From Syntrophaceae bacterium UBA2188 (GTDB lineage Bacteria > Desulfobacterota > BSN033 > UBA1163), in assembly GCA_002327985.1 (NCBI GenBank), contig DCVM01000161.1, positions 3,807 through 11,162 on the forward strand: a stretch of 7,356 nt of DNA, given 5' to 3'. The translations under genes were made by a program, and so were the position numbers. The notes beneath the pieces are model-generated. The model was not told where the DNA came from. It did no database searches and saw only the letters and a list, made by a program, of their open reading frames with translations. This document shows positions 1 to 5,597 of the stretch, in pieces; position 1 is the first letter of the stretch; each line of letters starts with the position of its first letter.

Positions 1-23
1 AACGATGTCCTGAACGTTATCAC
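1..23 (-). CDS. Possible first codons of the next operon gene (partial)
   Basis: On the minus strand a GTG at 23-21 opens a frame reading V-I-T-F-R-T-S to the window edge. It is preceded by a good Shine-Dalgarno (TAAGGAG, minus strand 34-28) four bases upstream. Seven codons cannot identify a protein. From the operon order the next gene could be a liv binding protein or the second liv ATPase, but nothing here shows that. The spacing is slightly short, and a later start outside the window is equally possible. Confidence 0.3.
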
Positions 24-76
24 CTTACTCCTTACGGATTAGGAATTTCGAATTTTTCTTTCACCACCTCCCCTCA

Positions 77-120
77 AATCCCCCCAACCCCCCTTTGCTA
101 AAAGGGGGGTTGGGGGGATT
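77..120. repeat. Perfect C/G-rich palindrome (20-bp stem, GCTA loop)
   Basis: The left arm AATCCCCCCAACCCCCCTTT (77-96) is exactly complementary to 101-120, with a four-base GCTA loop. It overlaps the livM stop codon (119-121). Palindromes of this C-block, AA, C-block type are scattered through many environmental genomes as REP-like elements (known pattern, recalled not searched). In RNA it would be a very stable hairpin that could protect the liv mRNA 3' end or weaken transcription. The minus-strand transcript has only A/T-mixed sequence after it, so it is not a classical terminator. A degraded relative may lie at 6148-6195. Confidence 0.85.
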
Positions 121-1165
121 AATGTGAAAATGGGTAGAGCCGATAAGAGGTCTTGAAAATTTCCCAGCGATGGGCCAGTCCTCTCGGCTCGTAGATCAAA
201 AAGATGATAAGGACTATACCAAATACGGAGACACTCATGGAAGCGGCTGGGTGGATCCCTATCCAAGGAAAGATACTCGCTAACAAGGGGGCTGCAAACA
301 TTACTCCCTCATCTAAAAGGCGAAGGAAAATCACTCCAAAAAAAACTCCTGGAATACTTCCTCCACCCCCAACGATGAGCATCCCTATGTAGTTCAGGGC
401 ATGGAGCAATGTAAATTGCTCAGGGTGAACGACTTGAATCCAGTGGGCCCATAGAGACCCAGCGATCCCGGCATAAAAGCAGGAGATGAAGAAAGCAAGA
501 AGCTTATACCGATAAAGTTCGATCCCCATCACCTCGGCTGCCAAATCGTTGTCCCGGATAGCCACGAAGGCCCTGCCAACCCGGGTCCGCACCATATTGC
601 GGGCACCATAGGTCATCAGTAGCATCACAGTAACAATGATATAGTAAATTTTTTCATCACTGTCGAAAGTGAAACTTCCGATCTGGGGTGCAGGGGGATG
701 AAGGCCCTGAGTCTTTCCTGTGATATCGAGGTGAGGGATCAACCACATCACCACAAAATGGATCGCGATGGTGGCCATGGCGAGATAAAAGCCTTTGATC
801 CGAAGAGAAGGAGCACCGCCTCCCAATCCAATCAAGCCTGCTACGATTCCTGAAATGGGTAGAGCTAAAAAGAAGGAGAGCCCCACCTTCCCAGTGAGGA
901 TGGCTGAAGTATAAGCGCCGACTGCCATGAAGGCAGCCTGTCCGAAAGAAATCTGGCCACAGTAACCGCTGACAATCTGAAGACCGAGAACGATAATGAT
1001 GCCAATACAGAGACTATTGACCAGGCTGATGAAATAATAGGAACCGAAGAGAGGAAAGAGGTAAAGGAGAATGAGCGCTCCGATCAGAAGTCCCCAATGC
1101 CTTTTGATTCTTAAGATAGCCATGTCCTGGCTATAACGCTCATCAAACGTTCCGCAAGGTCTCAT
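119..1165 (-). CDS. livM: Branched-chain amino acid (LIV-type) ABC transporter permease LivM
   Basis: One of the two inner-membrane permeases of a LIV/HAAT-family importer, which moves branched-chain amino acids or related organic acids using the LivG/LivF ATPases. The 348-residue frame shows the LivM hallmarks: GYCGQISFGQAAF (about 67-79), then PSLRIKGFYLAMATIA (119-134), the cytoplasmic loop RVGRAFVAIRDNDLAAEVMGI (195-215) that contacts the ATPase, and VGGGGSIPGVFFG (265-277). About eight to ten hydrophobic segments span the length. Met15 (ATG at 1123) may be the real start: MAILRIKRHWG is more typical, and the first 14 residues are polar and include a Cys. Neither start has a well-spaced ribosome binding site. 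It follows livH after a repeat-filled gap of about 120 bp. Its stop lies inside the 77-120 hairpin. The transported substrate is unknown. Confidence 0.93.
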   Translation of the reverse strand: MRPCGTFDERYSQDMAILRIKRHWGLLIGALILLYLFPLFGSYYFISLVNSLCIGIIIVLGLQIVSGYCGQISFGQAAFMAVGAYTSAILTGKVGLSFFLALPISGIVAGLIGLGGGAPSLRIKGFYLAMATIAIHFVVMWLIPHLDITGKTQGLHPPAPQIGSFTFDSDEKIYYIIVTVMLLMTYGARNMVRTRVGRAFVAIRDNDLAAEVMGIELYRYKLLAFFISCFYAGIAGSLWAHWIQVVHPEQFTLLHALNYIGMLIVGGGGSIPGVFFGVIFLRLLDEGVMFAAPLLASIFPWIGIHPAASMSVSVFGIVLIIFLIYEPRGLAHRWEIFKTSYRLYPFSH

Positions 1166-1200
1166 CCTTCAACCCCAAATGAAATACAAAAAGGAATAGT

Positions 1201-1284
1201 GGAAGAATGGAATATTGGAATAATGGGTTTTTGAGAAATAAATTTGTCTATCATCATTCCATCATTCCAGTGTTCCATGATTCC
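1201..1284. repeat. Imperfect 26-bp inverted repeat between livH and livM
   Basis: Arm 1201-1226 (GGAAGAATGGAATATTGGAA then TAATGG) pairs with 1259-1284 with three mismatches and two G-T wobbles, around a 32-base AT-rich spacer. It fills nearly all of the gap between the livH stop (1289) and the livM start. The arms are built from a short TGGAATATTGGAAT-type unit, a pattern typical of dispersed intergenic repeats. As RNA it would form a long hairpin within the operon message and could set the livH to livM ratio. That role is inference. Confidence 0.75.
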
Positions 1285-1288
1285 GGTA

Positions 1289-2173
1289 CTACACTCTTTC
1301 AATTCTTTTCAATCCAAATAGTCCGTAGGGTTTTACAAGTAAAACAATAAGAAGCAGCACATAGGCTGCCACATCTTTAAGGCCGCCCCCAACCAGAGGA
1401 TCGAGATAACCTGCGAAGAGATTCTCAAGGATTCCAAGTATAAGCCCAGCCAAGAGTGCACCGGGCAGAGAATCCAACCCTCCAAAGAGAGCGACGATCA
1501 AACCTTTGATGCCGATATAGGGAAGGGGAAAGTGAATATCCATTACATACGCCGTGCCCATTCCAGCCACTGAAGCGACGATTGCAGAGATGATCCAAAT
1601 AAGAGAGAAAATCGTCCTAACATTGATTCCTGTGCTCTGGGAGAGTTGATGATCCTCTGCGGTAGCACGCATCCCCAATCCTGTTTTGGTGAATCGAAAG
1701 AAAAGCGCCAAGAGGAGGAAGACTAACAGGACCACAGCAAAACTGATCAACTGCACGACCCGAATAGGCACACCCACCACTTCGAACTCCCCGAGAGATA
1801 ATAGAGTGGCATAGGTTTTTGATTCACCCTTGAGAATCAGTTGAAATACTCCGTCCAAAGCCATGAAGATGGCAAAAGTCATCAGAAATGCGGAAATCAG
1901 AGGCTGACCGATCAAAGGCCGAAGGGTGATGCGCTCCACAAGCCAACCCATGATGGTAGAAGAGACAAGTGCTAACAGGATGCTGATCGGAAGAGGAAGA
2001 TGTAGAACAACGAGACCAATCCAGAAGAAGAGGCCACCAAAAGCCAAGAGCTGGCCATGGGCCAGGCTGACGACACGGGTGGATTTATAGACCAGGACGA
2101 TCGCTGCGGCCACGAGGGAATAAAGGCCGCCGATCATCAAACCTGGGATGGCAAGTTGAAGGAATTCTTTCAC
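1289..2173 (-). CDS. livH: Branched-chain amino acid (LIV-type) ABC transporter permease LivH
   Basis: Inner-membrane permease that pairs with LivM to form the translocation path of a LIV-type importer. The 294 residues match the usual family length of about 290-300. Visible signatures are the N-terminal GLMIGGLYSLVAAAIVLVYKS (11-31), SLAHGQLLAFGG (36-47), the ATPase-contact loop TGLGMRATAEDHQLSQSTGI (164-183), and LFGGLDSLPGALLAGLILGI (229-248). About eight hydrophobic helices are evident. The start is GTG (2173-2171), overlapping the ligase stop as GTGA. It has an excellent Shine-Dalgarno (AAGGAGG) seven bases upstream inside the ligase gene, so translation is probably coupled to the ligase. 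The family is sure; the substrate is not. Confidence 0.94.
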   Translation of the reverse strand: MKEFLQLAIPGLMIGGLYSLVAAAIVLVYKSTRVVSLAHGQLLAFGGLFFWIGLVVLHLPLPISILLALVSSTIMGWLVERITLRPLIGQPLISAFLMTFAIFMALDGVFQLILKGESKTYATLLSLGEFEVVGVPIRVVQLISFAVVLLVFLLLALFFRFTKTGLGMRATAEDHQLSQSTGINVRTIFSLIWIISAIVASVAGMGTAYVMDIHFPLPYIGIKGLIVALFGGLDSLPGALLAGLILGILENLFAGYLDPLVGGGLKDVAAYVLLLIVLLVKPYGLFGLKRIERV

Positions 2174-4077
2174 TGGATTTCCTCCTTCACCTGATTGATC
2201 TGGATCGCTGTCTTGATCACTCCTTTTCTTCCATCCCGATAGGTGATGGAGGCCTCCACTTTATACTCTCGATCTTTTCCATAGAGTGCTGTGATCAAAT
2301 CGCTATAACGGCTTTCAACAAAGGTCCTTCTCAATTTCCTGGTTCGTGTTAGTTCTGCCTCATCTGCATCGAATTCCTTATGAAGGTTGACGAATTTTTT
2401 GATCCTTGACCACTCTGGAAGAAACTTGTTAATCCGTTGGACATCCTTTTTTATCAATTCAATCACTTCCGTTTTTTGAGAGAGGTCGGTGAAGGTAGTG
2501 TAAGGGATACGTCTGGCTTCGGCCCACCGACCGACGTTATCCAAATCGATGTTGATGATGGCCGTGACATAATCTTTATCCTCGCCTCCGATGACCAGGG
2601 CATCTTTGATATAAGGGCAGAACCGTAACCGGATTTCAGCAAATTGAGGTGAAAATTTTCGACCGCCCTTTAATTCTTTGAGGTCCTCCATGCGATCGAT
2701 GACGACGAGATGACGGTCATCATCGATGTAACCAAAATCACCCGTATAATACCAGCCATCACGAATCTTCTCCTGAGTGGCTTCAAGATTTTTGTAATAT
2801 CCTGAAAAGATGTTCTCGCCCTTCACCAATATTTCGCCCTCAGGGGAGAGACGGATCTCCACGCCTGGCATGGGGGGGCCACAGGTTTCATATTTGATTT
2901 CCCCATCGAGATGGATTGTGACCAATCCCTGCTCCGATCCACCATAGAGTTGCTTAATATTTACGCCGATCGCCTGAAAATAGTTGAGGATCTCGGGGCT
3001 GACCGCGCTTCCCGCAGTATAAGCACATCGAATCTGGGAAAGCCCCACCCGATCCTTGAGAGGGCGAAAAAGGATACCGTGGGCAATTTGATGGAGGCAT
3101 CCCAAAAATGGGCCCAATCTTTTTTTAGAGGAGCGATACTCTGCGGTTTTATAACCGATGGGCAAGAAAACTCGATAAAGCCATCTTCTCAGGGCTGACG
3201 TATCGGTGATCTTTGCCTGAATCATCCGATTGATGTTCTCCCATAATCGGGGAGCGAAGAAAAGGATGCTGGGTCCGATTTCCCTGATATTCTCCTGTAC
3301 AGTCTCAGGCTCTTCGGGGAAGTTGACCTCCATGCCTGAGACCAGTTGGCCGGTCACGCCAACCGCCTGCTCAGCAATCCACCCTGGAGGAATAAATGAA
3401 ACGTACCGATCGGAATCAGACCAATGATCGACATCGCGCCAGGCATAAGCAATGGCGACCAGCCCTCGGTGGCTGATCATGGCCCCTTTGGGTAAGCCGG
3501 TGGTCCCGGAGGTATAGCAGATTAAAGCAATCTCTTCTCCCTTTCCATTTTCAACACTTTCCTCAAAAAGACCGGGATGGTTCTTTTCATAATTCTTGCC
3601 AAGCTGGAGCATATCAGGAAAATTGATTAAAATAGGATCTTCATAATTCCACAATCCCTTGGGGTCCCAATAGATGACTTTTTTGACTGAGGGAAGGTCT
3701 TCTTTGATCTGAAGGAGCTTGTCCACCTGCTCCTGGTCGTGGGCGACGACAAATGTGGAATCCGAATCCGTCACGTAAAATTTTACCTCAGGGGGTGTGC
3801 AATCGGTAAAAATTCCAACCATAGTTCCCCCGATCGCTTGAACCCCTAATTCGGCCCAGAATATTTCAGGTTTATTTTCTCCGAGGATTGAAACCTTATC
3901 CCCTCGTTCCATTCCGAGGGAGAGGAGGCCGAGTGAAAAATATTTGACATTCTCATAGTATTCCTTCCAGGTAAACCGTTGCCAGATACCACGGTCTTTC
4001 ACCCTCATGGCAATCCTTCGATCACCATATTTCTCAGCATTTTTTTTGAGAAGCTTGGGTAGAGTGTTTTCAGTCAT
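2170..4077 (-). CDS. AMP-forming long-chain-type acyl-CoA synthetase (ligase)
   Basis: Cytoplasmic ANL-superfamily enzyme that activates a carboxylic acid with ATP to an acyl-adenylate and then to its CoA thioester. In its 635 residues the order of motifs is complete. The ATP P-loop is YTSGTTGLPKG (188-198), followed by LYGGSEQG (377-384, the usual YGxTE motif with Gly-Ser) and YYTGDFGYID (443-452, with the ribose-binding Asp447). The hinge is DRMEDLKELKGGRKFSP (461-477). A C-terminal LTRTRKLRR (576-584) supplies the likely catalytic Lys581. Length and the LTxTxKLRR end match the bacterial long-chain FadD15-like group rather than acetyl-CoA synthetases. It sits between livG and livH and ends in a GTGA overlap with livH, so it is part of the transporter operon. 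This implies that the imported compound, a fatty or aromatic acid or an amino-acid catabolite, is activated on entry. The start ATG at 4077 has only a weak AGG upstream. Confidence 0.9.
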   Translation of the reverse strand: MTENTLPKLLKKNAEKYGDRRIAMRVKDRGIWQRFTWKEYYENVKYFSLGLLSLGMERGDKVSILGENKPEIFWAELGVQAIGGTMVGIFTDCTPPEVKFYVTDSDSTFVVAHDQEQVDKLLQIKEDLPSVKKVIYWDPKGLWNYEDPILINFPDMLQLGKNYEKNHPGLFEESVENGKGEEIALICYTSGTTGLPKGAMISHRGLVAIAYAWRDVDHWSDSDRYVSFIPPGWIAEQAVGVTGQLVSGMEVNFPEEPETVQENIREIGPSILFFAPRLWENINRMIQAKITDTSALRRWLYRVFLPIGYKTAEYRSSKKRLGPFLGCLHQIAHGILFRPLKDRVGLSQIRCAYTAGSAVSPEILNYFQAIGVNIKQLYGGSEQGLVTIHLDGEIKYETCGPPMPGVEIRLSPEGEILVKGENIFSGYYKNLEATQEKIRDGWYYTGDFGYIDDDRHLVVIDRMEDLKELKGGRKFSPQFAEIRLRFCPYIKDALVIGGEDKDYVTAIINIDLDNVGRWAEARRIPYTTFTDLSQKTEVIELIKKDVQRINKFLPEWSRIKKFVNLHKEFDADEAELTRTRKLRRTFVESRYSDLITALYGKDREYKVEASITYRDGRKGVIKTAIQINQVKEEIQ

Positions 4078-4128
4078 AACGAATTAAACCTAATCAAAAA
4101 TGTAAGAAGTGTTTTGTTTTAAGTGCTA

Positions 4129-4150
4129 AATTTGCATTTTGTAATTTGCA
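4129..4150. repeat. Short direct repeat AATTTGCA in livG-ligase gap
   Basis: AATTTGCA occurs at 4129-4136 and again at 4143-4150, with TTTTGT between. It lies in the 77-bp AT-rich gap after the livG stop. It looks like a short copy of an AT-rich tandem repeat. No hairpin or promoter is evident, and a function is not claimed. Confidence 0.5.
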
Positions 4151-4154
4151 ATTT

Positions 4155-4937
4155 TCACTGATTATTGTCACTTTCTTCCTCTCCTAAATAGGCCCGGATC
4201 ACCAGGGGATTTTGCCTGATTTCATCGGGGTTTCCTTCAGCAATTTTCTTTCCGAAATCAAGGACCACCAACCTTTCAGCAATATCCATCACGACTTCCA
4301 TATCATGCTCCACTAAAACAATAGGGATATTTTTGAGTTCATGGATGTCAATGATGAATCGGGCCATATCCTCTTTTTCTTCGAGATTCATCCCGGCCAT
4401 GGGTTCGTCGAGCAAGAGAAGCTTGGGTTCAAGGGCAAGAGCCCTTCCCAGTTCGACCCGTTTTCGAACACCATAAGGAAGAAGGCCCACGACCTTCTTC
4501 CGGTACGGTTCCATTTCAAGAAGATCGATGATATCTTCTACCACTTCCCGATGCCGTATCTCTTCCCTGCGTGCTGGACCGAAGTATATGGCCCCAGCAA
4601 AAGCCCCCCGTTTCAAGTGGAGATGCCTGGCTGCCATCAAATTGTCCAACACGGAGAGACCCGTGAAGAGTTCTATGTTCTGAAAGGTTCGTCCAATCCC
4701 GATCCGGGCAATTTGGTGGGGAGGGAGATGGTAAATGTTCTGATCTTCAAAAACCATCTCCCCTTTTTGAGGCCGATAAAATCCATTGATACAATTGAGG
4801 ATGCTGGTTTTTCCTGCCCCATTGGGTCCGATGACGGCAAGCATCTCTCCCTTTCTGACATCGAAACTGACGCCTGAAAGGGCAGCGACCCCTCCGAAAT
4901 TCAACCAGATGTCGTTGACTTTTAATTTTGCAGAAAT
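4155..4937 (-). CDS. livG: LIV-type ABC transporter ATP-binding protein LivG, probable ATT start
   Basis: Cytoplasmic ATPase that powers the LivH/LivM permeases. Counted from the proposed start (260 residues) it shows Walker A GPNGAGKTS (37-45), Q-loop RTFQNIELF (83-91), signature LPYGVRKRVELGRAL (153-167), Walker B LLLLDEP (173-179) and switch His in LVEHDM (208-213). The usual LivG signature has Gln after LPYG; here it is Val. The start is unusual. The frame is open back to a TAA at 4967-4965 but contains no ATG or GTG. The only standard candidate, TTG at 4904, would remove the first beta strand (KLKVNDIWLNFGG) and has no ribosome binding site. ATT at 4937-4935 has AAGGA seven bases upstream, gives a normal family length and fits the predicted promoter. 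A mutated start or an upstream frameshift are alternatives. It is the first gene of the operon. Confidence 0.85.
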   Translation of the reverse strand: MSAKLKVNDIWLNFGGVAALSGVSFDVRKGEMLAVIGPNGAGKTSILNCINGFYRPQKGEMVFEDQNIYHLPPHQIARIGIGRTFQNIELFTGLSVLDNLMAARHLHLKRGAFAGAIYFGPARREEIRHREVVEDIIDLLEMEPYRKKVVGLLPYGVRKRVELGRALALEPKLLLLDEPMAGMNLEEKEDMARFIIDIHELKNIPIVLVEHDMEVVMDIAERLVVLDFGKKIAEGNPDEIRQNPLVIRAYLGEEESDNNQ

Positions 4938-4978
4938 GTTTTTGTCCTTTTGGAAGAGGGAAAATTAAACGCTATCAT

Positions 4979-5006
4979 CCTATAAGATCAGGTTATGTGA
5001 TGTCAA
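4979..5006 (-). promoter_or_regulatory. Predicted promoter of the liv operon
   Basis: On the minus strand a consensus -35 TTGACA (5006-5001) is followed after 16 bp by TATAGG (4984-4979). Transcription would start near 4972, giving a leader of about 35 nt before the proposed ATT start of livG. It is back to back with the rightward promoter at 5016. Confidence 0.55.
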
Positions 5007-5015
5007 TAGAAAAAA

Positions 5016-5045
5016 TTGACAGGCTCTCCAAATATGTGGTAAATA
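5016..5045 (+). promoter_or_regulatory. Predicted promoter of the tRNA-Arg fragment
   Basis: TTGACA (5016-5021) is followed after 18 bp by TAAATA (5040-5045), preceded by a TGG that could act as an extended -10. The -10 match is weak. A start near 5052 would leave about 50 nt before the tRNA, which is plausible for a processed tRNA precursor. Its -35 box and that of the livG promoter form a dyad (TGTCAAT, seven bases, ATTGACA) at 5001-5021. Confidence 0.45.
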
Positions 5046-5101
5046 ATCCGTAGGAAACAATGAAATCTTGGAACAATACGTTATTCTCTTAATGTTTTTA
5101 A

Positions 5102-5140
5102 GGGCGATTAGCTCAGTTGGATAGAGCGTTGGTCTCCGGA
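5102..5140 (+). pseudogene. 5' half of tRNA-Arg (anticodon CCG), cut at the anticodon loop
   Basis: The bases fit a tRNA exactly up to position 38: acceptor strand GGGCGAT (5102-5108), TA, D-stem GCTC/GAGC (5111-5114, 5124-5127) around a loop with GG, and anticodon strand TTGGT (5129-5133). The seven-base loop CTCCGGA (5134-5140) has CCG at 5136-5138, which reads CGG (Arg). The 3' anticodon strand ACCAA, the T arm (GGTTCGAATCC) and the acceptor return strand are absent here and anywhere in the window. The break coincides with the change from chromosomal to phage-like genes, so it is most simply an attachment site. It cannot make a tRNA as it stands; an intact copy should exist elsewhere, perhaps at the far end of the element. 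Confidence 0.85.
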
Positions 5141-5165
5141 GAGGAAAAAGACCAACGCTCTTTTT
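5123..5165 (+). terminator. Intrinsic terminator spanning the tRNA/element junction
   Basis: AGAGCGTTGGTCT (5123-5135), which is part of the tRNA D arm and anticodon strand, pairs perfectly over 13 bp with AGACCAACGCTCT (5149-5161). The loop is 13 bases, and a run of five Ts (5161-5165) follows. The left arm is tRNA; the right arm and T run are beyond the tRNA break. It should stop transcription arriving from the tRNA promoter before it enters the element. Confidence 0.85.
5133..5142. other. Candidate left attachment core (att) at the anticodon loop
   Basis: TCTCCGGAGA is a perfect 10-bp palindrome covering the anticodon loop and the first two bases after the tRNA break (5140/5141). Tyrosine integrases are known to use tRNA anticodon-loop sequences as crossover sites. 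The exact crossover cannot be placed without the other end of the element. Confidence 0.5.
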
Positions 5166-5213
5166 GTTTGAAATCATTGGTAAAACGTTGATGCCATTGG
5201 GAAAGAGGAATAT

Positions 5214-5312
5214 TTGAAATATAACGCTGTATATCAGAAAGTAACTGCTTTTATCGCAAAAATAGTCATAAAAACCGACACGGTAGATTTTCTTGAAAAA
5301 AAGCAAAATTAA
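5214..5312 (+). CDS. Possible 32-residue small protein, unrecognised
   Basis: A TTG at 5214 with AGAGGA about five bases upstream opens a frame starting LKYNAVYQKVTAFIAKIVIK and ending DFLEKKQN before a TAA. The composition, with alternating hydrophobic and charged residues, is protein-like and could form one amphipathic helix. The start codon is weak, the frame is short and AT-rich, and no promoter is evident, so it may be chance or a gene remnant. Confidence 0.2.
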   Translation: MKYNAVYQKVTAFIAKIVIKTDTVDFLEKKQN

Positions 5313-5381
5313 TGTAGTTTATAGTCAACGATATTATTGAGTCAAAAACACCGCATACCCGCAAACCCTTTATAATCAATT

Positions 5382-5398
5382 GTTATCTGCCAGCTAAC
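5382..5398. promoter_or_regulatory. Operator-like palindrome upstream of the RNA promoter
   Basis: GTTATCTGCCAGCTAAC matches its own complement at seven of eight paired positions around a central C. It ends 13 bp before the -35 box at 5412, a position suited to a regulator-binding site. No protein is assigned. Confidence 0.35.
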
Positions 5399-5411
5399 AT
5401 CAATTATTTTC

Positions 5412-5441
5412 TTGACATATTTTAAAAAATATTGTTATAGT
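5412..5441 (+). promoter_or_regulatory. Strong sigma-70-type promoter of the structured RNA / replication operon
   Basis: A perfect TTGACA (5412-5417) is followed after 18 bp by TATAGT (5436-5441), which has five of six consensus bases and an extended -10 (TGT at 5433-5435). Transcription should start near 5448. It is the best promoter in the window and reads into four hairpins and then the HTH genes. Confidence 0.8.
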
Positions 5442-5486
5442 GTTTTTGTGATTTAAAAGGTTTTTTGAAAATTTGCCATTCCCTAC

Positions 5487-5519
5487 ATTTCTAATTCAAA
5501 GGAGGATTGAATTAGAAAT
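5487..5519 (+). other. Hairpin with a Shine-Dalgarno sequence in its loop
   Basis: ATTTCTAATTCAA (5487-5499) pairs perfectly with TTGAATTAGAAAT (5507-5519). The seven-base loop is AGGAGGA, a full anti-16S match, yet no open frame follows: TTG at 5507 is stopped after two codons. Confidence 0.8.
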
Positions 5520-5531
5520 TACCAAAACGAC

Positions 5532-5552
5532 TGATATAGAAATTCTATATCA
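5532..5552. promoter_or_regulatory. Perfect 21-bp palindrome, candidate operator
   Basis: TGATATAGAA (5532-5541), a central A, and TTCTATATCA (5543-5552) are exactly complementary. The length and odd-base centre fit a dimeric HTH repressor operator, and the site lies upstream of the HTH gene at 5701. In RNA it would fold only by closing a tight loop, so a DNA role is at least as likely. Confidence 0.6.
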
Positions 5553-5597
5553 TCGCACATGGTAAATACTTAAGATTTGACAATCTTAAGTCCCTTT

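Larger units (their letters stand above)
5166..5411. other. AT-rich stretch without a convincing gene
   Basis: Between the junction terminator and the promoter at 5412 there is AT-rich DNA with only short frames. The best is listed separately (5214-5312). A TATAAT at 5371-5376 has no matching -35. One operator-like palindrome is noted at 5382-5398. Confidence 0.6.

Noticed and set aside
4341..4877. 178-residue plus-strand frame opposite livG
   Set aside because: It lies wholly antisense to a clear ABC ATPase with intact motifs, and its own translation shows no domain.
4155..4904. livG starting at TTG 4904
   Set aside because: It would delete the first beta strand of the nucleotide-binding domain and has no Shine-Dalgarno; ATT 4937 fits better.
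4976..4978. ATG at 4978 on the minus strand as an upstream livG start
   Set aside because: It is in another frame that stops at a TAA before the livG core, and it lies at the predicted promoter -10, so it would not be in the transcript.
4980..5306. 108-residue minus-strand frame across the tRNA junction
   Set aside because: It runs antisense through the tRNA half, both promoters and the terminator, has hydrophobic low-complexity composition and no ribosome binding site. It is a by-product of AT-rich DNA.
5371..5376. Second promoter with TATAAT
   Set aside because: No acceptable -35 box lies 15-19 bp upstream; TTGAGT is 28 bp away.
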